Assembly: GCF_030694375.1 (NCBI RefSeq)
Contig: NZ_JAUXYL010000010.1
Coordinates: 49,466-113,465, forward strand
Direction: 5' to 3'
DNA: 64,000 bases
Source: Algoriphagus sp.
GTDB taxonomy: Bacteria > Bacteroidota > Bacteroidia > Cytophagales > Cyclobacteriaceae
Shown here: one piece after another, positions 34,394 to 43,394 of the stretch
Layout of the letters: each line of letters starts with the position of its first letter
Numbering within the stretch: the stretch's first letter is position 1
Program-made: the position numbers and the translations under genes
Notes under the pieces: model-generated
What the model saw: only the letters and a program-made list of their open reading frames with translations
Database searches by the model: none
What the model was told of the DNA's origin: nothing

Positions 34394-36151
34394 TCAATTG
34401 GTCTTTGCTGGGGATTTGTACAAAAACCCTCTAACTCTTTTCCAAATTCCCGAATAAAAATCTCCTTCAAATAGTCGGGCATCTTTTCTGGCTTGCCTCA
34501 AAAAAAACAAGCCGAATGGTACTAAGCAAAGATTAGAAAATACTGTACCAAAAAGTGAATCCGTCACGCCTTCCTTTGCCCATTTTTCTCCCGTAATAGT
34601 CAGCATGTAGAACATAATAAAGAAGATAATTGAAATCAAAACCGGCAAACCTAAACCTCCTTTTTTAATAATGGATCCTAATGGAGCCCCTATTAAGAAC
34701 ATGACAAAGCATGCAATTGCCTGCGTATATTTTTGATACCAAGCGATTTCGTACCTTCTGAATTCTCTTTCATGGTTATCGACTTGGGACATTTTTACAT
34801 TGAAAGTATTTTTAAGATTTCTGGAGTTATTGAGCGCCATTGTCAAAGCATTTGACATGTATCCTCTCCTGTATACAACCGAATCAATCAATTCCTTTTC
34901 AGTTGCGGTTAGTGGAGTCGTTCTTATAATTTTTTTGGGAGCTCCTATTCCCAGTGTATCTACGGTTGTAATCAGCGTTGATTGCTGCGATGAAGAATCA
35001 TTTACTGTCAAATTTCGGCTGCGCTTTCTTTGAAAGATTGAATCCAATATTTTGTTTTCGGACGTCGTAGCCACATTGATTTTCAATTCGCGATTAGAAA
35101 GCGTGTCAATTTCTTTAAATTCTGAAGGTGAAGAGTTAATATTATCAAGAGAGTCCCTCACCTTTTTTTCCTGCTCAAGTATCACTCTTCGAGCCTCATC
35201 ATCCTTGATTTTTCGTTCTTTAATAAACTCAGGAGGAGTAAGTTTTCGATTTCTTGTAAAAAAAGGATAAATACTTTCTGCAGTTTGATAGTTCTGAAAT
35301 TTAAGATCATTGATCAAGGAGTAAATTGAATCCAGGCCATCTTTGATTTGCGCTATATTTTTAATGGCTCTATTTGTGGACCAAAGATCCTCTGGAGTTC
35401 TGCTTAGCTGGAATGCGTCTAAGTCAAAAACAATTACGTTTTCTTCAAATTTAGTTCTGGAAAATTCAACCGGAGCTTCATTAATGCCTCTTGTCGCCCG
35501 AGCTTCCTTGTAATTATGACCTTGGTATAAGGTCAGCTTGAGGTAACTGTCATTGAAAAAGGTTTCCATCCTGCCTGAATCTGCCAAAGTAACATTCAAG
35601 TTCCCTTGCTGATCTGCATGATTGTAGATGATAATATCTCTTAATCTGATATCATCTTTTTTTTCATTGACTTTAATACTATATCCTGGAATTCCTGAAT
35701 AAAATACGCCTTCCTTAATATCCAAAGCGGGCGATTTCATCCGGATATCATATAGCAAACTGAAGGTCTTCAGGTTGACTTTCGGCACCAAATAATTGTT
35801 TGATAAATAAGCAGCAATTGTCAATAAAATAGCAAAGATACCTATAGGTCTCATCGCTCTAATTAGGGAGATTCCGCTGCTTTTGATTGCCGTGAGCTCA
35901 AAATGTTCCCCGAGGTTTCCAAATGTCATCAAACTGGAAAGTAGGACGGCCAAAGGCAAAGCCATAGGCGAAATACTGATCACAAAATATCCAATCAGTT
36001 CTACATAAATCCAAAATCCCAATCCCTTGCCAAAAATCTCATCGAAATATTTGAGCATGTTGACAATGAGTAAGATAAAGTCAACGACCAAAAAAGTGAG
36101 TAGAAATGGGCCCAAAAAGGACCCGAGAATTAGCTTATCGAGTTTTTTCAT
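34394..36151 (-). CDS. LptF/LptG family permease with large periplasmic insertion
   Basis: Integral membrane protein of 585 residues in the lipopolysaccharide-export permease family. It has three N-terminal helices (1-125) with the YjgP/YjgQ motif SPMALPLAVLLSSLMTFGNL, and three C-terminal helices (about 485-565). E. coli LptF has 366 residues. The extra 200 or so lie in the periplasmic beta-jellyroll region, about residues 260-470, and are Lys/Glu/Ser-rich with coiled-coil character. The role should be transport of LPS to the outer membrane with LptB and a partner not in this window. LptF versus LptG cannot be decided. Confidence 0.85.
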   Translation of the reverse strand: MKKLDKLILGSFLGPFLLTFLVVDFILLIVNMLKYFDEIFGKGLGFWIYVELIGYFVISISPMALPLAVLLSSLMTFGNLGEHFELTAIKSSGISLIRAMRPIGIFAILLTIAAYLSNNYLVPKVNLKTFSLLYDIRMKSPALDIKEGVFYSGIPGYSIKVNEKKDDIRLRDIIIYNHADQQGNLNVTLADSGRMETFFNDSYLKLTLYQGHNYKEARATRGINEAPVEFSRTKFEENVIVFDLDAFQLSRTPEDLWSTNRAIKNIAQIKDGLDSIYSLINDLKFQNYQTAESIYPFFTRNRKLTPPEFIKERKIKDDEARRVILEQEKKVRDSLDNINSSPSEFKEIDTLSNRELKINVATTSENKILDSIFQRKRSRNLTVNDSSSQQSTLITTVDTLGIGAPKKIIRTTPLTATEKELIDSVVYRRGYMSNALTMALNNSRNLKNTFNVKMSQVDNHEREFRRYEIAWYQKYTQAIACFVMFLIGAPLGSIIKKGGLGLPVLISIIFFIMFYMLTITGEKWAKEGVTDSLFGTVFSNLCLVPFGLFFLRQARKDARLFEGDFYSGIWKRVRGFLYKSPAKTN

Positions 36152-36223
36152 CCGTAAAGTTCACCTCTGGCAAAGAAACGACATATCGGTACCAGAGTTC
36201 AAAGTTGGGAATTAGTATGGAAT

Positions 36224-36619
36224 TTATCCACCTATAATCTCTTTTAACTTCGAAATTAATCCGTCCCAGATCGCTTCTAATTCGTCTTCTTCATAATCAT
36301 TAGAATAATCAATCACTTTCAAAAAGAGTGACTGTGTTAATTCATTTTCCTCTAATTTGAATTCAATGAATGAATGATCGGTTTCATTTGGGCTTTTTGG
36401 ATCAAAAAAATCGAATTTGACATGTAGGTTTGATCTCAGCGAAGTCAATTTTGCGTGATGGTCTTCATTATCAAAATTGAAGATGAAATTTCTGTCTTCA
36501 TCAATTCGCACATCATCTGCAAACCACTCCTCTAATCCACTGGCAGTACTTAAATATTGAAAGACAATTTTCTTGGAAGCATTTATTTGATAATCAGCTA
36601 CAAACTTATTTTTAACCAT
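36224..36619 (-). CDS. START-like (SRPBCC) domain protein
   Basis: Protein of 131 residues with the N-terminal KFVADYQINASKKIVFQYLSTASGLEEWFADDV pattern of the Bacteroidota START-like family. The helix-grip fold binds hydrophobic ligands in relatives, but no ligand is known here. It is highly acidic. It is transcribed in the same direction as the LptF/G gene, 72 bp upstream of it. Confidence 0.85.
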   Translation of the reverse strand: MVKNKFVADYQINASKKIVFQYLSTASGLEEWFADDVRIDEDRNFIFNFDNEDHHAKLTSLRSNLHVKFDFFDPKSPNETDHSFIEFKLEENELTQSLFLKVIDYSNDYEEDELEAIWDGLISKLKEIIGG

Positions 36620-36886
36620 GATTAGTTATTTTAAAGGTGACTTTTTCACACTTTTTCTCAAAACTGAACTTGCATTTCAGAGCGCAAGACCTCATATTTG
36701 CATTCCCTTTGACAAGGGGAGCAAAATGGCTTAATTCAAAAGGAAAAAGCCCTGTTTTTTTGAAATTTGATGATGGTTTAATTTAACGATTAATTTCAGA
36801 AATCAATATTTAAAAAAAATTAAATAAAATATTTGGCGAGGTATCCCGATGACTATCGGGAGCAGGATATTATAAATAAAAAATAA

Positions 36887-36960
36887 GGCGAGGTAGCTCA
36901 GTTGGTTAGAGCGCAGGATTCATAACCCTGAGGTCGGGAGTTCAAATCTCCCTCTCGCTA
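36887..36960 (+). tRNA. tRNA-Met (anticodon CAT)
   Basis: A 74-base cloverleaf: acceptor GGCGAGG, D-arm GCTCAGTTGGTTAGAGC, anticodon loop TTCATAA, T-arm GGGAGTTCAAATCTCCC, discriminator A. It lacks the initiator feature of three stacked G-C pairs beside the loop, so an elongator is likely. An Ile tRNA with lysidine-modified CAT cannot be fully excluded. Confidence 0.9.
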
Positions 36961-36961
36961 C

Positions 36962-36990
36962 AAAGGCTTTCAGAAATGGAAGCCTTTTTT
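36962..36990 (+). terminator. Terminator after tRNA-Met
   Basis: Stem aaaggctt / aagccttt (36962-36969 and 36980-36987) followed by ttt. The first possible start codon of the next gene (36976) lies within the loop, so that start is doubtful. Confidence 0.8.
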
Positions 36991-37014
36991 CATTTTTGGC
37001 TATATTTCAAAGAG

Positions 37015-38343
37015 ATGATGCCGAATCACACCCAAAATCCACCTGAGTCTTTTATTAAAAAACTTGGCTTTTTAGGGCCAGGATTCATTCTTTCAGCTTC
37101 TATCGTGGGTTCAGGTGAATTGATAGCGACCACTATTTTAGGAGCTAAGGGTGGCTTCATTACTTTTTGGGTAATCCTTGTCAGTTGCTTGATCAAAGTT
37201 TCGGTGCAACTCGAATTTGGAAAAAATGCTATCGTCTCAGGAAAACCCCTGATGCAGGAGTTCGGGGATTTGTCAGGACTAGGATTAACAAAAAGTAACT
37301 GGGCCGTTTGGTCCACTTTTGTCCTTACATTATTCAAGATCCTTCAACTTGGTGGAATGCTGGGAGGTGCGGCAATCGTTCTAAACTTGATTGTTCCTCA
37401 GGTTTCCATGGTTGTTTGGATTGTTTTTTTGGGATTAAGTTTGGGTCTTTTGATCTTCAAAAACTACTATCATTTAATTGAAAAGGCTTCCATGCTGATG
37501 GTTTTTGGGTTTACACTTTTTACAATTGCTTCATTGATTGGTCTTTTCTTTACTCCTTTTGCATTTTCTACTGCTGATGTCCTGTCAGGTCTAACCTTTG
37601 ATCTTCCTCAAGAAGTCCTTTTTGTAGCTATCGGAGCATTTGGTATTACTGGGGTGGCCAGCGATGAAATCATTGCATATACCTATTGGTGTCAGGAAAA
37701 AGGATACGCAACCTTTACAGGATCAAATGACGGGTCTGAGGAATGGAAAAAGCGCGCTCAGGGTTGGATCAAAATCATGTATATGGATGCATTCTTGGCC
37801 ATGACCATCTACACATTGGTGACCGCAGCTTTCTATTTACTCGGAGCTGCAATACTGCATGGTCAGGATTCTCTACCTGACGGCATGGATCTTATCAATT
37901 CTTTGGCGGCTATTTATACTGAATCGCTCGGTGCAGGTGCTAAATATGGCTACCTCATCGGTGCATTTTTCGCACTTTATTCCAGTGTATTTGCAACGCT
38001 TGCTTATTGGTCTCGACTTTTTCCGGACATCTTTTCTCAGCTAGGCTGGATAACTTCTAATGACGGGAAAGGTCGAGAAAAATGGGTCAAAATCCTGGCT
38101 TGGGCACTTCCCATAATTTGGATCCTGACATTTCTTTTTGTGCAATTACCGGGTTTTATGATTCTGTCCGGAGGCGTTGTTGGCTCGGTACTTTTGCTTG
38201 TGGTGGTATTTGCAGGGATCAAATTCAGAGCTAAAAACCGAAAGTTGCAATTAGTATCAGGATGGTGGTCTGAGCTTATTTTTTGGCTGAGTGTTGCTTC
38301 TATTTTGACGGTTTCCGGCTACGGTATTTTCAAGTTATTTTAA
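37015..38343 (+). CDS. Nramp-related transporter lacking canonical metal-binding motifs
   Basis: Polytopic protein of about 442 residues with 11 or 12 helices in the Nramp fold. Helix 1 reads GPGFILSASIVGSGELIATT (21-40), where canonical Nramps have DPGN; helix 6 reads FVAIGAFGITGVASDEIIAY (203-222), where they have the MPH motif. Both metal-ligand sites are therefore absent. The cargo may be another divalent ion such as magnesium, or something else. Starts at 37015 or 37018 (ATGATG) avoid the tRNA terminator. It stands alone after tRNA-Met. Confidence 0.8.
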   Translation: MMPNHTQNPPESFIKKLGFLGPGFILSASIVGSGELIATTILGAKGGFITFWVILVSCLIKVSVQLEFGKNAIVSGKPLMQEFGDLSGLGLTKSNWAVWSTFVLTLFKILQLGGMLGGAAIVLNLIVPQVSMVVWIVFLGLSLGLLIFKNYYHLIEKASMLMVFGFTLFTIASLIGLFFTPFAFSTADVLSGLTFDLPQEVLFVAIGAFGITGVASDEIIAYTYWCQEKGYATFTGSNDGSEEWKKRAQGWIKIMYMDAFLAMTIYTLVTAAFYLLGAAILHGQDSLPDGMDLINSLAAIYTESLGAGAKYGYLIGAFFALYSSVFATLAYWSRLFPDIFSQLGWITSNDGKGREKWVKILAWALPIIWILTFLFVQLPGFMILSGGVVGSVLLLVVVFAGIKFRAKNRKLQLVSGWWSELIFWLSVASILTVSGYGIFKLF

Positions 38344-38345
38344 AC

Positions 38346-38372
38346 AAAAAAAGCCTTCCCTAGGGAAGGCTT
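38346..38372 (-). terminator. Terminator of the thrS-rplT operon
   Basis: Perfect stem aagccttccc / gggaaggctt (38351-38360 and 38363-38372); the minus-strand continuation is a run of seven T. It also lies 3' of the convergent Nramp-like gene. Confidence 0.9.
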
Positions 38373-38396
38373 CTGCAAAATAAGGATGTGCCGACC

Positions 38397-38741
38397 TTAT
38401 TTTACTCTTTCAACTACAGCTTTGAATGCTTCTGGATGGTTCATTGCCAAATCTGCCAAAACCTTTCTGTTAAGATCGATTTCTGCTTTCTTCAACAAAC
38501 CCATCAATTGAGAATAAGATACACCGTGCATTCTTGCACCGGCGTTGATACGCTGGATCCATAAACCTCGGAATTCTCTCTTCTTCGCTTTACGGTCTCT
38601 GTATGCGTACTGAAGACCTTTCTCGTACTTGTTTTTAGCTACTGTCCACACATTTTTACCTCTTCCGAAGTAACCTCTTGTGGCCTTAAGTATCTTTTTT
38701 CTTCTTGCTCTGGACGCTACCGCGTTTACTGATCTAGGCAT
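38397..38741 (-). CDS. rplT: 50S ribosomal protein L20
   Basis: Ribosomal protein of 114 residues required early in 50S assembly, with the L20 signature ([24 protein letters not shown] start, and [17 protein letters not shown]). It is the last gene of thrS-infC-rpmI-rplT and may take part in feedback control as in other bacteria, though no leader motif was checked. Confidence 0.97.
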   Translation of the reverse strand: MPRSVNAVASRARRKKILKATRGYFGRGKNVWTVAKNKYEKGLQYAYRDRKAKKREFRGLWIQRINAGARMHGVSYSQLMGLLKKAEIDLNRKVLADLAMNHPEAFKAVVERVK

Positions 38742-38847
38742 AGTGTTTGTTTTTTGACGCTTGGTGTCCTGATTTATTCGGGATCTTTTTTACCAAAGCA
38801 TCTGGTGAATTAATAAACCTTAATTTTAAAGAGAGTTCAATTGAAGA

Positions 38848-39042
38848 TCAGATCCTCAACATATCTCTTACTCTACCCTCGTCGGCAACGTTGACAAAAC
38901 CAGTCTTGGTTAGGTTACGCTTACGTTTGGTAGACTTTTTTGTCAGGATGTGGCTTTTGAAAGCGTGTTTCCTTTTGATTTTACCGGTGCCTGTTAGGGC
39001 AAACCGCTTTTTTGCACTTGATTTGGTTTTTACTTTTGGCAT
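38848..39042 (-). CDS. rpmI: 50S ribosomal protein L35
   Basis: Basic protein of 64 residues with the L35 pattern [31 protein letters not shown]. It lies 24 bp after infC and 106 bp before rplT, as in the conserved operon. Confidence 0.97.
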   Translation of the reverse strand: MPKVKTKSSAKKRFALTGTGKIKRKHAFKSHILTKKSTKRKRNLTKTGFVNVADEGRVRDMLRI

Positions 39043-39066
39043 TTTGCTGTATTTTATTAGTTGAAA

Positions 39067-39618
39067 TTATTTTTTACCCGGTTTAGGTGCGATGAATATA
39101 TTCATACGCTTACCCTCCAATTTCGGCATCTGCTCCACTATCCCATGATCTTCAAGAGCCTGAGCAAATTTCAACAAGAGCATTTCGCCCCTTTCCTTGA
39201 ACACAATCGATCTACCTACGAAATGCACATAAGCTTTCACTTTTGCACCCTCTTTCAGAAAGCTAATTGCATGCTTCAATTTGAAATTGTAATCATGGTC
39301 ATCGGTATTAGGCCCGAAACGGATTTCTTTCAAAACAACTTTAGCCGCATTGGCCTTGATTTCCTTCTGCTTTTTCTTCTGCTCGTATTTGAATTTGGCA
39401 TAGTCCAAAATCTTACAAACAGGTGGATTGGTAGTCGGTGAAATTTCAACCAGGTCCAGCTCATTGTCCTGAGCCAGTTTAATTGCCTTTTCAAGAAGCA
39501 ATACTTCGTTCCCTCCTTCGACGAAATCTCCTACTACTCTTACTTCGCGAGCTCTGATTTTTTGATTTACCTTATATGGTTCTTCTTGTCGACCTCTAGG
39601 TGGTTGTCTTTCTCTCAA
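39067..39618 (-). CDS. infC: Translation initiation factor IF-3
   Basis: Factor of 183 residues that binds the 30S subunit and checks start codons. The N-domain ([17 protein letters not shown]... [25 protein letters not shown]) and C-domain ([28 protein letters not shown].. [12 protein letters not shown]) are complete. The best start is TTG at 39618. No ATG or GTG lies nearby in frame, and IF-3 genes in many bacteria use rare start codons for autoregulation. Upstream in-frame codons continue past this point, so the exact N-terminus is uncertain by a few residues. Confidence 0.93.
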   Translation of the reverse strand: MRERQPPRGRQEEPYKVNQKIRAREVRVVGDFVEGGNEVLLLEKAIKLAQDNELDLVEISPTTNPPVCKILDYAKFKYEQKKKQKEIKANAAKVVLKEIRFGPNTDDHDYNFKLKHAISFLKEGAKVKAYVHFVGRSIVFKERGEMLLLKFAQALEDHGIVEQMPKLEGKRMNIFIAPKPGKK

Positions 39619-39705
39619 GTGTTTTCTATTGTTTTTATTGAAATTGACTGCAAATATCGGAATTATTTCTAATTCTAAAAAGCAGAATAAAATATTAGCT
39701 AATTA

Positions 39706-41652
39706 CTACTTACTCAATGATTCTGAAATAATCTTCTGGAAGTAAGCAATAAACTCAGCTGGCGTGAAGCTACCCAAGTCCCCCTGACCATGCTTTCGGA
39801 CGGATACTTTTCCTTCTTCTTGTTCCTTTTCCCCTACTATCAGCATGAAAGGCACTTTTTTCACTTCCGAATCACGAATCTTTCGACCGATCTTTTCATC
39901 ACGGTTATCTATACTTCCCGCGATATCCGCATCATCCAAGATACTTTTGAGTTCTTCGGCGTATGCAATATATTTTTCGGAAATGGGTAGAATATTGATC
40001 TGCTCTGGAGATAACCAAAGCGGAAAATCACCTGCACAGTGCTCAATTAGCACGGCAACGAATCTTTCCAAAGAACCAAATGGAGCCCTGTGGATCATCA
40101 CCGGTCTGTGCTTTTGATTATCCGAACCGATATACTCCAATTGGAATCGATCAGGTAATTGATAATCTACTTGAATAGTTCCTAGCTGCCACTTTCTGCC
40201 CAAAGCATCCTTCACCATGAAGTCCAACTTAGGACCATAGAAAGCTGCTTCGCCTAGTTCAGTTACCGTATCCAGTCCTTTCTCTGCCGCAGCTTCGATG
40301 ATTGCTGATTCAGCCTTTTCCCAAGCCTCATCCGTGCCGATATATTTCTCTTTTTTCTCAGGATCTCTTAGAGAAATCTGAGCAGTGTAATCTTCAAAAC
40401 CCAATGCCTTGAAAACATAAAGCACCAAATCGATCACTTTGATAAACTCTTCTTTTACCTGATCAGGACGGCAGAAAATGTGCGCATCATCCTGAGTAAA
40501 TCCTCGAACGCGGGTCAATCCGTGCAATTCACCACTCTGCTCGTAACGATAAACTGTTCCAAACTCTGCATATCTAATAGGTAAATCCTTATATGATCTT
40601 GGCTTGTGCTTGTAAATCTCGCAGTGATGCGGACAGTTCATCGGCTTTAGCAGGAAAGTCTCACCTTCATGCGGAGTGGTAATCGGCTGAAACGAATCCT
40701 TCCCATACTTTTCATAGTGCCCGGAAGTCTCATACAATGCTTTGCTACCGATATGTGGGGTTGTCACCTGCTGATAGCCTGACTTATCCTGCGCTTTTTT
40801 CATGAAGCTGATGAGTCGCTCACGCAAAAGGGTTCCTTTAGGAAGCCAAAGCGGCAAGCCCATTCCTACTTTTTCGGAGAATGTAAAAAGCTCCAATTCA
40901 CGACCGATCTTTCGATGATCACGTTTTTTTGCTTCTTCAAGCAAAGTCAAGTATTCCTGAAGTTCTTTGGCTTTTGGGAAAGTGACGCCATAGATACGGG
41001 TCAGCATTTTGCGCTTCTCATCCCCTCTCCAATACGCTCCGGCGATATTGGTCAGCTTGACAGCTTTGATAAATCCGGTATTGGGAATGTGCGGTCCTCG
41101 GCAAAGATCAGTGAAATTGCCTTGCTCATAGAATGTGATCGAACCATCTTCCAATCCTTCCAAAAGGTCGAGCTTATACTCGTCTCCTTTCTCCTTGAAA
41201 AATGCGATAGCATCCGCTTTACCAACTTCTTTCCGAATGAAATCAGCTTTTTCACGGGCAAGTTCGATCATTTTCTGCTCGATCTTTTCCAGCTCCTCTC
41301 CTTCCAACTTGTGATCGCCGAAGTCCACATCGTAATAGAAACCGGTTTCAATCGGAGGACCGATACCGAATTTGATTCCAGGATAAAGCGCTTCCAAGGC
41401 TTCAGCCATCAAGTGGGCGGAGGAATGCCAAAAGGTATTTTTACCTTCTCCGTCATTCCAAGTAAGCAATTGCAAGCTTGAATCTTCTTGGATTGCTCGA
41501 GTAGCGTCCCAAATCTGACCATTGACTTTGGCAGCAAGGACATTTCGAGCCAAACCCTCGCTGATACTTGCAGCAATCTGTAGCCCGGAAGTTCCTTTTT
41601 CATACTCCTTCACAGAGCCATCCGGAAGGGTGATTTTAATTTGTTGTGACAT
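39706..41652 (-). CDS. thrS: Threonyl-tRNA synthetase
   Basis: Class II synthetase of 648 residues. It has an N-terminal TGS domain (1-62), an editing domain with HxxxH (His76, His80 in [11 protein letters not shown]), a catalytic core with [10 protein letters not shown] and [11 protein letters not shown], and an anticodon-binding domain at the C-terminus. It leads the conserved operon with infC, rpmI and rplT. The tRNA-Thr (TGT) in this window is one of its substrates. Confidence 0.97.
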   Translation of the reverse strand: MSQQIKITLPDGSVKEYEKGTSGLQIAASISEGLARNVLAAKVNGQIWDATRAIQEDSSLQLLTWNDGEGKNTFWHSSAHLMAEALEALYPGIKFGIGPPIETGFYYDVDFGDHKLEGEELEKIEQKMIELAREKADFIRKEVGKADAIAFFKEKGDEYKLDLLEGLEDGSITFYEQGNFTDLCRGPHIPNTGFIKAVKLTNIAGAYWRGDEKRKMLTRIYGVTFPKAKELQEYLTLLEEAKKRDHRKIGRELELFTFSEKVGMGLPLWLPKGTLLRERLISFMKKAQDKSGYQQVTTPHIGSKALYETSGHYEKYGKDSFQPITTPHEGETFLLKPMNCPHHCEIYKHKPRSYKDLPIRYAEFGTVYRYEQSGELHGLTRVRGFTQDDAHIFCRPDQVKEEFIKVIDLVLYVFKALGFEDYTAQISLRDPEKKEKYIGTDEAWEKAESAIIEAAAEKGLDTVTELGEAAFYGPKLDFMVKDALGRKWQLGTIQVDYQLPDRFQLEYIGSDNQKHRPVMIHRAPFGSLERFVAVLIEHCAGDFPLWLSPEQINILPISEKYIAYAEELKSILDDADIAGSIDNRDEKIGRKIRDSEVKKVPFMLIVGEKEQEEGKVSVRKHGQGDLGSFTPAEFIAYFQKIISESLSK

Positions 41653-42033
41653 GTATCGTAGTTTTTCTGCCCATACAAACAGGCAAATGGTTTAAGCTGC
41701 AAATATGCATAACCATCCTGCAAAGGAAAAATTTAGGCAAAGGGAATCTTGAAATGATCTTCTATTTCTTCTCCTTTAGCTGAAAAGGATTGGGATTAAC
41801 CAAATGTTAGATGTGTATACGGATGACTGCACGTAGACTATTCCTAAAAACATTTGAGGATCAATTTAGGCAACTCCCTCCGCCGCGGCGGAGGGCAAGG
41901 AGCCAATCCCTGCGAAAGACGGGAGGATTTTCTGAATCTCGAAAACGGTCTAAATTCTGTAACCTACAGATATGAGGATACACATAAAATGATAATTTTT
42001 TTTCCTGATGGATTCAAAAAGATTTTTTCAAAC
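41653..42033. other. Gene-free stretch with thrS promoter region and GC-rich palindrome
   Basis: It includes the upstream region of thrS (minus strand) and, at 41876-41895, a perfect 20-bp palindrome of only C, G, and T/A (ccctccgccg and mirror). A poly-T stretch lies near 41997-42003. No gene of more than marginal length is credible. Confidence 0.5.
41876..41895. repeat. Perfect 20-bp GC-rich palindrome
   Basis: The sequence ccctccgccgcggcggaggg is its own reverse complement and is far more GC-rich than its surroundings. Confidence 0.75.
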
Positions 42034-42594
42034 TCAAAAACTCTTTCCAAAACTTATCCCTGCCCAGTAAGGAAAGAAGTACCAGCCATCCCCTCCTCCA
42101 ATTGGAGTGTTAATTAAAGGAGTGTAGGCAATTCGAAAAAAGAATCCACCTTCAGGTTTTTGGTATCTGTAGCCTAATCTAGTCGACATACCAGCAGAAA
42201 ATCCAACTTTATCAGTTACTTCAAATGATCCTGATTTAATCACTGGAACTCTTTCCAAATAAGTAAAAAGTCCTAAACCTACCTCAAGATGATGATTTGA
42301 TTTTCCCCAAAAACCAGAAAACTCTAAGGGAATTGCAGGAAGCCAAGTTGTTTTAGAATTTATTCTGTGATGCCACATAGTAAAACCTGCACTTGCATTC
42401 AGCTTTAGTTTACCTTTTTGATGAAATATCTTGCTGTAGTTAACTGCATATCTTCCAGAACTTCCGCCTAATTCAAGATAAATGGCATTTTTAGCGGTGA
42501 ATGTCTCGGGTTCGGTCTGTGCAAAAGTGAATTGAGATAGTGTCAGGAAAACTAGAAAAAATCCTATAGGAAATGTTTTGAATTGGATATTCAT
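42034..42594 (-). CDS. Outer-membrane barrel-like hypothetical protein, paralogue A
   Basis: Exported protein of 186 residues: signal peptide MNIQFKTFPIGFFLVFLTLSQFTFA, then beta-strand patterns of alternating residues and a C-terminal Phe (GISFGKSF), which is typical of outer-membrane beta barrels. The family is not recognised. It is closely similar to the next gene, for example in FTAKNAIYLELGGSSGRYAV and QKPEGGFFFRIAYTPLI. The pair seems to be a recent tandem duplication. Confidence 0.65.
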   Translation of the reverse strand: MNIQFKTFPIGFFLVFLTLSQFTFAQTEPETFTAKNAIYLELGGSSGRYAVNYSKIFHQKGKLKLNASAGFTMWHHRINSKTTWLPAIPLEFSGFWGKSNHHLEVGLGLFTYLERVPVIKSGSFEVTDKVGFSAGMSTRLGYRYQKPEGGFFFRIAYTPLINTPIGGGDGWYFFPYWAGISFGKSF

Positions 42595-42664
42595 GTCAAT
42601 ATGGGTTTAGAATTTATTTCGGTTTTTATCTTGCCTGGTTGATTCAAAAAAGGTTTATTCCAAC

Positions 42665-43225
42665 TCAAAAGCTCTTTCCAAAACTTATTCCTGCATGATA
42701 TGGATTGAAAGACCAATTTCCTCCTGTTCTTGGCGGGAAGTCAATAATTGGCGTATATCCAACCCTAAAAAAGAATCCACCTTCAGGTTTTTGGTACCGA
42801 TATCCGACTCTTAGAGGAATAAAGGCATCATAAACCACTATTTCTCTAAATTCAAATGTTCCCGAAATTCTTTCTAAAGTTCTACCTAGGTAAGAAGTGA
42901 CTCCAAACCCCATTTCCAAATGATGATTTGACTTTCCGTAAAAGGCTGTTACCTCCAATGGAATTACAGGAAGCCAAGTTGTTTTAGAATTTAATTTGTC
43001 ACGCCACATTGAAAACCCTGCACTCCCATTCAGCTTTAGTTTCCCTTTTTGATGAAATATCTTGCTGTAGTTAACTGCATATCTTCCGGAACTTCCTCCC
43101 ACTTCTAGATAAATGGCATTTTTTGCGGTGAAAGTTTCGGGTTCCGTTTGAGCAAAAGTTGATTGAGATAAAGTAAGGAAAACCAGAAAAAATCCTGTAA
43201 GCAAAGATTTGGAAGAGAAGTTCAT
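42665..43225 (-). CDS. Outer-membrane barrel-like hypothetical protein, paralogue B
   Basis: Exported protein of 186 residues, same length as paralogue A and 70 bp away. N-terminal 90 residues are nearly identical, including the signal peptide and TEPETFTAKNAIYLEVGGSS; the middle third (res 95-145) is much more divergent, then similarity returns at GYRYQKPEGGFFFRVGYTP and the final GISFGKSF. Divergence in one block suggests variation in surface loops. Function unknown. Confidence 0.65.
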   Translation of the reverse strand: MNFSSKSLLTGFFLVFLTLSQSTFAQTEPETFTAKNAIYLEVGGSSGRYAVNYSKIFHQKGKLKLNGSAGFSMWRDKLNSKTTWLPVIPLEVTAFYGKSNHHLEMGFGVTSYLGRTLERISGTFEFREIVVYDAFIPLRVGYRYQKPEGGFFFRVGYTPIIDFPPRTGGNWSFNPYHAGISFGKSF

Positions 43226-43394
43226 GGCAAAATGGATTTGAATTAGATCTGATTTCTTTGATCTTAAGCAATTGATAACCTATGTTTAATCCTAAGTCAA
43301 CGAAACCTTAATTAGATTATTTTCCCATTAAATTAAAGTTTTTTTTTTTTTAGCAAAAATATTTAGTGAAACTAAATGAAGTTTTCTTCGCTAA

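Noticed and set aside
36844..36861. Palindrome tcccgat..atcggga upstream of tRNA-Met
   Set aside because: A short common dyad in this kind of genome; it has no T-tract and no clear link to a gene.
36835..36895. The nine bases ggcgaggta occur at 36835 and again as the 5' end of tRNA-Met
   Set aside because: A nine-base match, 52 bp apart, is too short to argue for an integration site or a tRNA remnant, and no integrase or element lies near.
36976..37014. Extended N-terminus of the Nramp-like transporter from ATG 36976
   Set aside because: This start lies inside the hairpin of the tRNA-Met terminator; the ATG pair at 37015/37018 is more credible.
41854..42117. An 87-codon plus-strand frame after thrS
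   Set aside because: It crosses a GC palindrome and overlaps the 3' end of the barrel-like gene; composition and content do not look coding.
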